Below, piece after piece: positions 1 through 7,500 of a stretch of 8,599 bases of DNA; the stretch's first letter is position 1, and every line of letters starts with the position of its first letter. The stretch comes from CBDUQI01 sp965369325. GTDB lineage: Bacteria; Pseudomonadota; Gammaproteobacteria; Steroidobacterales; JBCBZW01. The notes below the pieces were generated by a model that was not told where the DNA came from, did no database searches, and saw only the letters and a program-made list of their open reading frames with translations. The DNA lies in the NCBI GenBank assembly GCA_965369325.1, contig CBDUQI010000236.1, positions 1-8,599 of the forward strand, written 5' to 3'. The position numbers were made by a program, and so were the translations under genes.

Positions 1-305
1 CCCTGCGCCTGCTCTTCGAGCGAAATATGGGCGCTGCCGCGACCGAACCCGGCTACGCCACCTTTGCCTTCACCACTGATGGTGTAGCTGATGGGGGGAT
101 TCATATCGCTTAGGGTAATCTTGGTATCGAACTTGGCCTTCACCGGGCCAATCTTGGAGGCGATGCGCGCCGAAACATCGGTTTCAGACGTCATCTCCAG
201 CGATTCGCAGCCGGGAATACAGATTTTGAGAATCTCCGGATCGTTCAATGCTGCCCACACCTTCTCGCGCGGCGCACTAATACTGTACTGACCCTCAATA
301 TCCAT
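1..305 (-). CDS. coxG: CoxG-like SRPBCC protein (CO dehydrogenase subunit G family), 3' end outside window
   Basis: This is the N-terminal 101 residues of a CoxG-family protein; the rest runs off the left edge. It starts MDIEGQYSISAPREKVW and shows the family hallmarks in order: the APREKVWAALNDPEIL helix (about residues 11-25), the CIPGCESLE motif (about 29-37), KIGPVKAKF (about 51-59) and the glycine-rich YTISGEGKGGVAGFGRG stretch (about 74-90). The family has the START-like SRPBCC fold. In aerobic CO dehydrogenase clusters CoxG is reported to help attach the enzyme to the cytoplasmic membrane, and homologues accompany other molybdenum hydroxylases. The start ATG (305-303) is preceded by GAGGGA at 314-309, only three bases away, which is close but acceptable. 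It lies 187 bases downstream of the CoxE-like gene on the same strand, so the two could be co-transcribed. The family call is firm. The particular hydroxylase served cannot be told from this window. Confidence 0.93.
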   Translation of the reverse strand, partial: MDIEGQYSISAPREKVWAALNDPEILKICIPGCESLEMTSETDVSARIASKIGPVKAKFDTKITLSDMNPPISYTISGEGKGGVAGFGRGSAHISLEEQAQ

Positions 306-492
306 CAATCCCTCACTCGCCCCCAAAAACCTTCACCGGCCGCAGGTGACCGCTACCGTGGCTGCCATCCCAGGCACAGCGCTGAAGCATAGCATGCTGC
401 GCCGCGCCGGCCACGCCGGGACTGGCACGCTTATACCCTGCGCACATGCCCGCGGGCGCCGCCACGCAAGGCCGCTGCAACAACGCCTGCGA
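306..492. other. Gap between the coxE-like and coxG-like genes
   Basis: These 187 GC-rich bases lie between two same-strand genes. I see no convincing small gene, terminator or full promoter. A 10-base palindrome (GCCCGCGGGC, 448-457) is present but is short and expected at this GC content. The gap is long for an operon, so coxG could have its own promoter, though no clear -35/-10 pair is visible. Confidence 0.4.
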
Positions 493-1656
493 TCAACGCT
501 TTGCCAGCAACTCACCGAGCGCGGCCAGGCTGGCCAGATTGTGCGCCGGGCGCATCGCATCCACGTGCGGCAGCATGGCCCGGATACCGCTCGCTGCCGG
601 GGTGAAATCCTCGTAACGCATGAGTGGATTCAGCCACACGAACTGGCGCGCCGCACGCCCCAGGCGGGCCGCTTCGCGGGCAAGACCAGAGGACAGTTCT
701 TTTTCCAGCCCGTCGCTCAGCAACACCACCAGCGCGCCTTGTCCGAGGACGCGACGTGCCCACTGGTAGTTAAACGTGCGCAAACACTCGGCGATACGCG
801 TACCGCCCGACCAGTCCTCCACCGCGCCGCCAACTTTGCCCAACGCCTGATCCACATCACGATAGCGCAGAATGGGTGAAATATTGGTCAGCAGGGTGGC
901 GAAGACGAAGCTGTGCACACGATCCTGCGCGTTGGCGACGGCATGCGCAAAGTGCAAGAACATGCGTGAATAGCGCGCCATCGAGCCGGATACATCGCAC
1001 AACAGCACCAGTGCCGGGGTGCGCGTGGCCGGGCGGCGACGACGTAGCTTTACAATCTCGCCGCCGTAGCGATGTGCCTCGCGCAGCGTGCGGTGCATAT
1101 CAATGCGCCCGTGCGTTGGGGCCGGGCGAAACCGTCGTTGCTGCAGCTGCGGCAGAAAATCGCTGATTCTGCGCATCAGCTCACGTGCCTGCGCTTGCTC
1201 CTGCGCGGACATCTGAGCAAAGTCTTTGTGTTGCAGCACTTCGGTGTGCGAGCTGGACATGAAAGCGTCCAACTCCGGTGCCGCCTCCTCGTCCGGTGCC
1301 GGCTTATCGGCACCATCCATAAACGCATCGGCCAGTCGCCGCTGCATGGTTTGCTGGTTCTCATCCGGCGGCACCGAGATGGAAGGCACCACCAGTGACA
1401 TCATCTGCTCCAGCAGGCGGGGATTGCGAAAGAACGTGTAGAACGCCTGATCGAACAGCAGCCGCTGCTCTGGGCTGGTGACCAGCGATGCATGCAGCGC
1501 CCAGTAAAAATCTTCCCGATTAGCCAGGCCCACCGTTTCGGCGCTGCGCAACGCGTCCAGCAAGTGGCCAGTGCCCAGCGCCATCCCGGCCGCGCGCAAG
1601 GTACGCACGAAGCCGATCAGATTGTTCACCATACCGTCGTTTGCCGTCTCACTCAT
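493..1656 (-). CDS. coxE: CoxE-like VWA-domain protein
   Basis: This is a VWA-domain protein of the CoxE family, an accessory factor for maturation of molybdenum hydroxylases such as CO dehydrogenase; CoxE normally works with a MoxR-type AAA+ ATPase (CoxD). The longest reading begins at an ATG at 1707 (404 residues). I chose the internal ATG at 1656 (MSETANDGMVNN, 387 residues) because the first 17 residues look unlike the family, and a GATAAT -10-like element at 1730-1725 would leave almost no leader for the longer form. An ATG at 1632 is also possible; none of the three has a good Shine-Dalgarno sequence. Numbered on the 404-residue form, an N-terminal helical region (about 27-105) precedes an acidic linker (about 132-147) and the VWA domain (about 230-404). 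All metal-site (MIDAS) elements are present: DVSGSM at 238-243, the threonine of WSGGTRI at 303 and the aspartate of LLSDG at 332. The protein is cytoplasmic, with no signal peptide or membrane span. Confidence 0.9.
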   Translation of the reverse strand: MSETANDGMVNNLIGFVRTLRAAGMALGTGHLLDALRSAETVGLANREDFYWALHASLVTSPEQRLLFDQAFYTFFRNPRLLEQMMSLVVPSISVPPDENQQTMQRRLADAFMDGADKPAPDEEAAPELDAFMSSSHTEVLQHKDFAQMSAQEQAQARELMRRISDFLPQLQQRRFRPAPTHGRIDMHRTLREAHRYGGEIVKLRRRRPATRTPALVLLCDVSGSMARYSRMFLHFAHAVANAQDRVHSFVFATLLTNISPILRYRDVDQALGKVGGAVEDWSGGTRIAECLRTFNYQWARRVLGQGALVVLLSDGLEKELSSGLAREAARLGRAARQFVWLNPLMRYEDFTPAASGIRAMLPHVDAMRPAHNLASLAALGELLAKR

Positions 1657-1707
1657 CCCGGCATAATGGTGCAACACCGACACTTGGTAAAGCGGGTGCG
1701 CTACCAT

Positions 1708-1810
1708 GATGCGCCATGCGAACTATTATCGAATGTGACTAACTACCTGAGTCGCGACATGACACACAGCACCAATCGCAGCGCCCACGATATTTGTTTG
1801 GCGAGGCGCA
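1708..1810. promoter_or_regulatory. Divergent intergenic region between coxE-like and mocA-like genes
   Basis: About 100 bases separate the two divergent arms, so promoters for both should lie here or just inside the coxE 5' end. On the minus strand GATAAT (1730-1725) resembles a sigma-70 -10 box, but a good -35 at standard spacing is lacking. On the plus strand GATATT (around 1790) is a weaker -10 candidate. No clear operator repeat was seen. The promoter role is inferred mainly from gene layout. Confidence 0.4.
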
Positions 1811-2422
1811 ATGACAAGTGAACCCGATTTGTTCGCCGTGGTGTTGGCGGCCGGGCAGTCACGCCGCCTGGGCCAGCCCAAGCAACTGGTCAGCTTCCGC
1901 GGCCAACGGTTGATCGAGCGAGCCGTGAGCCGGGCCGCCGGGGCGGTCGGCTGGGCGCAGGTCTGCGTGGTGCTAGGTGCTCACGCGGACAGCATGAGGC
2001 CCTGGCTGGACCCGCGAATCGGACAAATCGTGCACAACGCTGACTGGGCCGACGGCATGGGCAGCTCGATACGTGAGGGCGTAGCAGCCATTGCCCGCCA
2101 AGCTGGCGCGGCAATGATTATGCTAGTCGATCAACCGCTGGTGGATTTGCAACCGCTCCTCAGTACCTGGAACGACGACGGCGCAGGCCGCATTGTTGCC
2201 ACCCGTTACGCTGGCGGCAACACGGGCGTGCCTGCGATCTTCCCGGCCGCTTATTTTTCCGCCCTTCGCGGATTGGACGGTGAGACGGGCGCACGCGACT
2301 TACTGCGCGAACACCGCGATGCGGTGTGCCCGGTGTTGCTTGCCGGCGCCGATATCGATGTAGACTTGCCCGCAGATCTGCTCCGACTGCAGGGCCTGCA
2401 ACAACACAAGGACACCCCGTAA
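1811..2422 (+). CDS. mocA: MocA/MobA-like molybdenum cofactor nucleotidyltransferase
   Basis: This 203-residue protein belongs to the MobA-like NTP-transferase family (NTP_transf_3), which transfers a nucleotide from CTP or GTP onto molybdopterin. Visible motifs are the nucleotide-binding loop VLAAGQSRRLGQPKQL (11-26), ADWADGMGSSIREG (77-90), the metal-binding DQPLVD (107-112), NTGVPAIFP (137-145), the GLDGETGARDLLREH segment (154-168) and a final DIDVDLPADL (181-190). The AAG loop rather than AGG, and the company of CoxE and CoxG, favour the CTP-using MocA type that makes the cytosine dinucleotide cofactor of the xanthine dehydrogenase/CO dehydrogenase family; this specificity is inferred. 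Length is normal for the family. The ATG at 1811 has a GAGG four bases upstream (1803-1806). It is followed after one base by moeA, so the two form an operon. A GTP-using MobA is the main alternative. Confidence 0.9.
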   Translation: MTSEPDLFAVVLAAGQSRRLGQPKQLVSFRGQRLIERAVSRAAGAVGWAQVCVVLGAHADSMRPWLDPRIGQIVHNADWADGMGSSIREGVAAIARQAGAAMIMLVDQPLVDLQPLLSTWNDDGAGRIVATRYAGGNTGVPAIFPAAYFSALRGLDGETGARDLLREHRDAVCPVLLAGADIDVDLPADLLRLQGLQQHKDTP

Positions 2423-2423
2423 G

Positions 2424-3611
2424 ATGCTGAGTGTGGCCGAAGCCGACGCCCTCATCCGCGCCCGAATGCCCACCCTGGAGAGCCATACGGTGCCGATCAT
2501 GCAGGCCAGCGGCGGTATCCTGCGCCAGCACGTGCGTGCTGAACGCGACCAGCCTCCGTTCGACCGGGTGACCATGGACGGCATCGCGATTGCGCACCGC
2601 GCCTGGGTATCAGGCCGGCGCGAGTACCCGGTGCAGGCAACGCAGGCTGCCGGTGCACCTGCCGGCCAACTAAGCGATGACAGCCACTGCATTGAGGTGA
2701 TGACAGGGGCGAGCCTGCCCGTCGGGTGTGATTGTGTGATTCCAGTGGAGCGCACCACCCGGCATGACGCACTCATCAGCGTGGAGGAAAGCGCAGAACC
2801 GCAGGCCGGCCAGTTCATTCACCCACAGGGATCCGATTACCCGAGCGATGCGCCCCTGCTTGCGCCGGGCACCGTGCTGCGAGCGCCCGAGATGGCGGTA
2901 CTGGCCTCCTCCGGGCTGGCGGACGTACGCATCGCACGCCAGCCGCGCATTTGTATTCTGCCCAGCGGTGACGAGCTGGTCGCCCCAGGCGCGCCGATCC
3001 AGCCTTATCAGATTCGCCGCTCCAACGATCATGCGGTGGCCGGCGCACTGGCGACCCGAGGCTTTACCGAGGTGACGGTAGAGCACCTGCGCGATGAGCC
3101 CGCACAGCTAACCGAACGCATTCGCCATCATCGCGATAACGCGGACGTATTGCTGCTCTCTGGCGGCGTTTCTATGGGCAAATATGATTACATCCCGAGC
3201 GTGCTGAAAGCGCTGGACATCGAGCTGGTGTTGCACAAGGTGGCACAGCGTCCTGGCAAACCCATGTGGGTGGGCATGCATGCCAGCGGCACCGCTGTAT
3301 TCGCGTTGCCCGGCAACCCGGTCTCAAGCCTGGTGTGCCTGTACCGGTACGCGCTGCCCGCGATTTACCAGGCGATGGGAGCGAATCCAGCTACACCACG
3401 TTGGGTGCGGTTGGCCCAGGAGATCAGCTTTCGGCCTGCGCTCACCTGGTTCCTCCCGGTCACTGTGGATGATGAGGGCCGGGCAGAACCTAAGTCGACC
3501 AACACCTCAGGCGACTTCGCGGCGTTGGCGGGCACCACCGGATTTGTCGAACTGGGGGCCGGGCAGAATAATTTTGAAGCCGGGCATCGAGCGCCGCTAA
3601 CGCCCTGGTAA
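2424..3611 (+). CDS. moeA: MoeA molybdopterin molybdotransferase
   Basis: MoeA inserts molybdate into adenylylated molybdopterin to form the molybdenum cofactor in the cytoplasm. The protein has 395 residues, typical for the family. Motifs in order: PPFDRVTMDGIAIA (44-57), MTGASLPVGCDCVIPVE (93-109), ILPSGDELV (178-186), SNDHAVAGALATRGF (200-214), LLSGGVSMGKYDYIP (244-258), the RPGKPMW loop (276-282) and ALPGNPVSSLVCLYRY (294-309). The conserved acidic residues of the active site appear to be present: D52, D183/E184 and D255. Domain IV (about 325-395) is present but divergent. The usual bacterial DNSAMDGYA segment reads DRVTMDGIA here, suggesting a distinct MoeA subfamily. The ATG lies one base after the mocA stop, with AAGGA (2408-2412) inside the end of mocA as a weak ribosome site, so translational coupling is likely. 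A hairpin terminator follows 29 bases after the stop. Confidence 0.95.
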   Translation: MLSVAEADALIRARMPTLESHTVPIMQASGGILRQHVRAERDQPPFDRVTMDGIAIAHRAWVSGRREYPVQATQAAGAPAGQLSDDSHCIEVMTGASLPVGCDCVIPVERTTRHDALISVEESAEPQAGQFIHPQGSDYPSDAPLLAPGTVLRAPEMAVLASSGLADVRIARQPRICILPSGDELVAPGAPIQPYQIRRSNDHAVAGALATRGFTEVTVEHLRDEPAQLTERIRHHRDNADVLLLSGGVSMGKYDYIPSVLKALDIELVLHKVAQRPGKPMWVGMHASGTAVFALPGNPVSSLVCLYRYALPAIYQAMGANPATPRWVRLAQEISFRPALTWFLPVTVDDEGRAEPKSTNTSGDFAALAGTTGFVELGAGQNNFEAGHRAPLTPW

Positions 3612-3640
3612 GGGCCGCTCGATCAATCATCGGCGCATAC

Positions 3641-3668
3641 AAAAACACCGCCTGAAGGCGGTGTTTTT
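3641..3668. terminator. Bidirectional intrinsic terminator
   Basis: A perfect 12-bp inverted repeat (AAAAACACCGCC and GGCGGTGTTTTT) encloses a TGAA loop. The A and T tracts at the stem ends give a T run on either strand, so it can stop transcription from moeA (stop 29 bases away) and from the convergent VPLPA-tail gene (stop 21 bases away). Confidence 0.93.
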
Positions 3669-3689
3669 CGATCACATTGATGCGCGTGC

Positions 3690-4388
3690 TCAGCCGCGTT
3701 TTTTACGCGCGAACCCCAGACCAAACAGGCCCGACATCAGCAGCCACACGCCCGCCGGTATCGGCACTGGTGCAAAATCCAGCTCGATGTACCACCCGTT
3801 CAGGGTACCCACATCCTGGCCGGCGTTGTCCGACACGGTCAGCGTCCAATCGCCCAACAAGTTGATGTTGGCCAGCACGAACACCTCCAGTGATTGCTCC
3901 GGCGCAAATGCGCGGCGACAGTCCACGCCAATCACTGAGTTGTCGCCGCATCCTGCACCGACGTTCTCGGCCCCAACCTCAGCGCGATCGCCGAACAGCA
4001 GCGGAAGATTAGACGACAGATTGGAGCTGTCGCCAAACTCGCCCTGATCCGGCGCGCCGGGGCGATCCATCAGCGTGATGACATCGCCATTGGGGCCTTG
4101 CAGCGTGATCACCAGATCCCCTACGTAGGTGTGATCGAGCGATACGCCCACCTCGACGCCCAGCAACAACGCACCCATGTCGGGCACGGTGTCCATAAAA
4201 TTCTCGCCTGGCACAACCTCAATGGTCGAGCTTATGCCCGCCGCATCGTTGTCCGGGATATCCAGACCCAGACCGGGACCGGTAGAGTAGATACCCGTCA
4301 GTAAGGCGGCATGAGAAACCCCTGCGCCGAGCACGCCAGCAGCGGCCAGCAAGGAAGCAAGCAGGGTACGCGTTGTCGTTTTTTTCAT
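3690..4388 (-). CDS. Secreted stand-alone P-domain protein with VPLPA-type (PEP-CTERM-like) sorting tail
   Basis: This 232-residue exported protein has three parts. Residues 1-27 form a Sec signal peptide (MKKTTTR, a hydrophobic stretch, likely cleavage after SHA). Residues about 42-205 match the proprotein-convertase P domain: IPDND, then GVSLDHTYVGDLVITLQGPNG (81-101), LFGDRA (131-136), and GDWTLTVSDNAGQDVGTLNGWYIEL (179-203). This jelly-roll domain usually sits C-terminal to a subtilisin-like protease; no protease domain is present here. Residues 208-232 form a VPLPA-type tail: VPIPAGVW, a short hydrophobic helix, then ARKKRG. Such tails direct proteins to an exosortase in the inner membrane. 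Two cysteines (147 and 157) flank a short loop inserted in the P domain and could form a disulfide. The ATG has a strong ribosome site (GGGAGGT, 4404-4398). It lies 119 bases downstream of the giant surface-protein gene on the same strand and ends just before the shared terminator. Function beyond surface sorting is unknown. Confidence 0.9.
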   Translation of the reverse strand: MKKTTTRTLLASLLAAAGVLGAGVSHAALLTGIYSTGPGLGLDIPDNDAAGISSTIEVVPGENFMDTVPDMGALLLGVEVGVSLDHTYVGDLVITLQGPNGDVITLMDRPGAPDQGEFGDSSNLSSNLPLLFGDRAEVGAENVGAGCGDNSVIGVDCRRAFAPEQSLEVFVLANINLLGDWTLTVSDNAGQDVGTLNGWYIELDFAPVPIPAGVWLLMSGLFGLGFARKKRG

Positions 4389-4507
4389 AAGGCCTTTACC
4401 TCCCAGGTTCAGCCTTTTCTTATTTATTATCAGTCAAGGTACACCCACATTTGGGTAATTGCGAATCAAATTTCACATAACGAAGGGTTTTTTCTTGTGA
4501 ACCCGGT
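4389..4507 (-). promoter_or_regulatory. AT-rich spacer upstream of the P-domain gene
   Basis: This is the most AT-rich stretch of the window and lies between two same-strand genes. On the minus strand it holds TTGACT (4437-4432) directly followed by GATAAT (4431-4426); these resemble -35 and -10 boxes but adjoin each other, so they cannot serve as one pair. A small inverted repeat, ACCCA-CATT-TGGGT (4443-4456), lies further upstream. A separate promoter for the P-domain gene is plausible but unproven. No strong terminator for the giant gene was seen. Confidence 0.35.
4398..4404 (-). promoter_or_regulatory. Ribosome binding site of the P-domain gene
   Basis: GGGAGGT on the minus strand lies nine bases before the ATG at 4388. 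It is the best Shine-Dalgarno sequence in the window and fixes the start, which also gives an ideal signal peptide. Confidence 0.8.
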
Positions 4508-7500
4508 TTACTCGGCAACGGTTACCGTCGTTACGGTCGCGCCCACGCCGATGGCCGTTGCCGTTACATCCGTGCTGCCGGCCGCCAGCGGATCAAACTC
4601 CACGCCACCCAGCAATGCACTGATCGGGGAATTCGCGGCACCCGCCTCAATGGCGATAGCCACCATCGCCGCGCCGCCCGGATTCGCGGTATCCACCAGC
4701 AACCCGATGGCCGGATCGCTCACCTCAAATGCCACCCCCAGAGCACTGCCCTGGGCACCCTGCGGCCCGACCGCCTGATTGTTCAGCAATCCGCCCGAGG
4801 TATTGGTCGACCAGGTGGAGACAAAGAACGGATCGTTGGATCCGCCGGCAGTAGTGTTGGCCGCGAGGTCGGTAAACAAGAACCCAGAGGGCACCACCTC
4901 CAGCACAAAGCTGCCGTCGGTGAACTGCGCCTGACTCGCGCTGAGCGTCACCTCGCCCAGCAGATCGGCCTGGGCTTGCACAAAGAAAGTGGGCGATACG
5001 GTGAGCCCATCCTGCACCTGTACATCCAGCGAGCTTGTGCCCGACGCCACCGTCGATGTGGCCAGTAACACCTCGCCGATACCACTGGCTTCCACGCGCA
5101 CGGTAACCCCTCCGTGATCCGACACATCAAGGTTGACTCGATACGCCGCCTGCAATGCACTGCCAATGCGTTGGTCGACCGGGTTCAAAGGCGCGACGGA
5201 AATGCTGCCCAACGGACTAGTGGTCAAACTCGTGGTGCGTACGGCATAGCCATCAGCACTGCCATCAGCGATGATATCCGCGCTGCCGGGCGTCGGCCCG
5301 GCGGTGAGTTCAAAGTCTGCGCTGCTCATGCCCTCGTCGATGAACAGCATCGGAATGGACACACTGAGCACGGTCGGATCACTGGAGGACAAGGCCAGCG
5401 TCGCCCCGCCGACCGGCGCCGGCTCGGTAAGTGTCACGCTCGCCGTCACCGTCTGCAGTATGGACGGCGACGGTGCGGACAGGCTCAGATCGCGAATCTG
5501 CGCAGTAATCGATGCGGCGGTGGCGATAAAACCATCGGCACTCGCGGTCACCTGGGCGGTGACGGCCTGGGTGCCGACCTGCGCATCAAAGCTCGTGGTG
5601 AGCATCCCCTCGCCTATCAGCACGGTCGCCGGCACCACAACGCTAGCATCGTCGGAGCTAATGTCTACCGTCTGCCCGCCAACCCCGGCCGCCACGTTCA
5701 ACGTGACTGTCATGGCAACCACCGATCGGGTGAGCACGTCGCTCATCTGCGGGGAGAGAGAGATCTCTGGAACCGGCGGCGGCGCATCCTGGGTGGTAAA
5801 GCTGAGGGTGAAGTCGCTGAGCAACCCATTGCCGGCCAGATCGGCCACTCCACCGGCCGTCAACTCAACCGTGTAGGTGGTGGCATACGCCAGCGGCGCC
5901 AGTGGCACGAAAATGGCCGCCGTGTCCCCCAGCGCTGTCACTGTCCCCGCAACATCCACTTGCTGCAGATGCAGACGAATATTCGGCGGCATCAACGTAT
6001 CCGCCAGCATCGCCTCGCTGAAGGTAAGAAACACAATGGGCGAGATGGACACGTTAACGGCACCGTCGGCCGGGCTTTTGGTGTTTACCTGCGGCGCGGT
6101 GGCATCGTAAAACACCACCAGCGGATCGCCATTGTTGGCATCCACCAGCGCGGGCGCCGAGGTGTTGCCCGCGGCATCGGTCGCCTCAACCGACAGCACG
6201 TTGGATTGATCCGGGTTTAACATGATCTGAACCTGGAACAGACCCGAGGCGCCGACCTGCACGCCGAGCGGCTGCACACCGCCGTTGACCAGCACCGTGC
6301 TGTACGGCTCGGCACCGCCGGTCATCAGCAACGCGCCCTGATTGGTCAACACCGGCACGGCGTTCACTTGGGGTGGCAATGGCGCGGTGACATCGGCGAC
6401 CGGGGTGGCGAAACTGAACAACACCGCGCCGTCCGGCGGCACCTGCAGCGGTTGCCCGCACACATCGGTGAGGGCATCGGACAGGCGCAGCACAATCTGC
6501 GCGTCCTCCGCCAGCGCGGCGTCCGGCACAAAACTTAAGTGCTGGCCAGCGCTGGAAAAGCTGACGGCGCCTGCCACCGCCGTGCCACCGGTGATGTCGT
6601 CGCCTACGATCATCGGGTTGGCGTATACGCCAAAACTCGATGCCGCCTGATCGGCCAGCTCGAACTGAAAGGTGGCGATATCCATTGCGCTGGAAAAACC
6701 AACCAGCGCGGGCTGGTTCAGGGGTCGATCAAGCGCGCCATCCAGTGGCTCTAGCAACTGCGCGGTGGGCGCAGGCGCGATGCTGCAACTGGGCGCGGTC
6801 GCAAAACTCCAACGCACGGTGTGCGCCAGGGGCGCCAGGCTAAGCGCGTTACACACCGGCATCGCAGGCGCATGCGCCGGTGCCAGATCCGCACCCAGAG
6901 CGGTCAGCCGGTAGCGCGTACCCGGGCTTAGCACGTAGTCGGCGGCCGGGGCATCCAGGCCTGGGCGCAGCGTGAGCAATGTGCCCTCACCCGGCATGGG
7001 ATTGTCCACACTCAGCGCCAGCGGGATACGCGCGAGTGGATGACCAAACCCATCCAGTTGCTCCAGATACACGCTGCCCGAGGCCAGCCACTGCGCCGAC
7101 AACAGTTGTTCTCCCGACGGTAATCCCGGTGCAGGTTCGGTTTGCACGCCGCCCCAGGTGTCCACCGTGAGGCAGTCCGCCTGCGGCGCGAATGCCACCT
7201 CCAGCGCTGGCGTTAACGGGACCAGCACATCACCGTTAGACGGCTCCGCCCCTGCCAAGGTGGGGGGTGAATCTAATATGAGTGGCTCAGGGCTCAGCAG
7301 GGTGGTGCCAGCCCGTGCGCAATCGGGCGTGACGCTGGCGGTATCCACCGCCAGCACGAGCTGCGCGCCGGACACGGCCTGGCACACCACAATCTCGCCA
7401 GCAACAAGCGGGTTGAGGATAAACGTGGTGTCCACGCGCTGCCCTGGAGCGATCACCCCCAGCGCGCGTCCTTCATACGATTGCGGTTGGAGCACGCCCG

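Noticed and set aside
448..457. Palindrome GCCCGCGGGC between coxE-like and coxG-like genes
   Set aside because: Ten bases of pure GC palindrome is expected by chance at this base composition and has no second copy.
346..879. Plus-strand open frame of 177 codons opposite the 3' part of the coxE-like gene
   Set aside because: It is antisense to the conserved VWA domain, has low-complexity Arg/Ala/His composition and shows no family resemblance.
2160..2818. Minus-strand open frames overlapping mocA and moeA
   Set aside because: They oppose well-conserved cofactor genes, lack ribosome sites and have shadow-like composition.
4443..4456. Inverted repeat ACCCA-CATT-TGGGT as operator or terminator
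   Set aside because: Only five pairs, single copy and no supporting regulator gene nearby; noted in the spacer entry only.
4485..4506. Possible terminator after the giant gene (GGGTT ... AACCC, minus strand)
   Set aside because: The stem has only five pairs with a loop of about ten bases and no T run after it, too weak to call.
5114..6220. Long plus-strand open frame (368 codons) opposite the giant surface-protein gene
   Set aside because: It is Arg/Gly/His-rich with no recognisable motif and lies wholly antisense to a frame with coherent Ig-like domains; in GC-rich DNA such shadows are expected.
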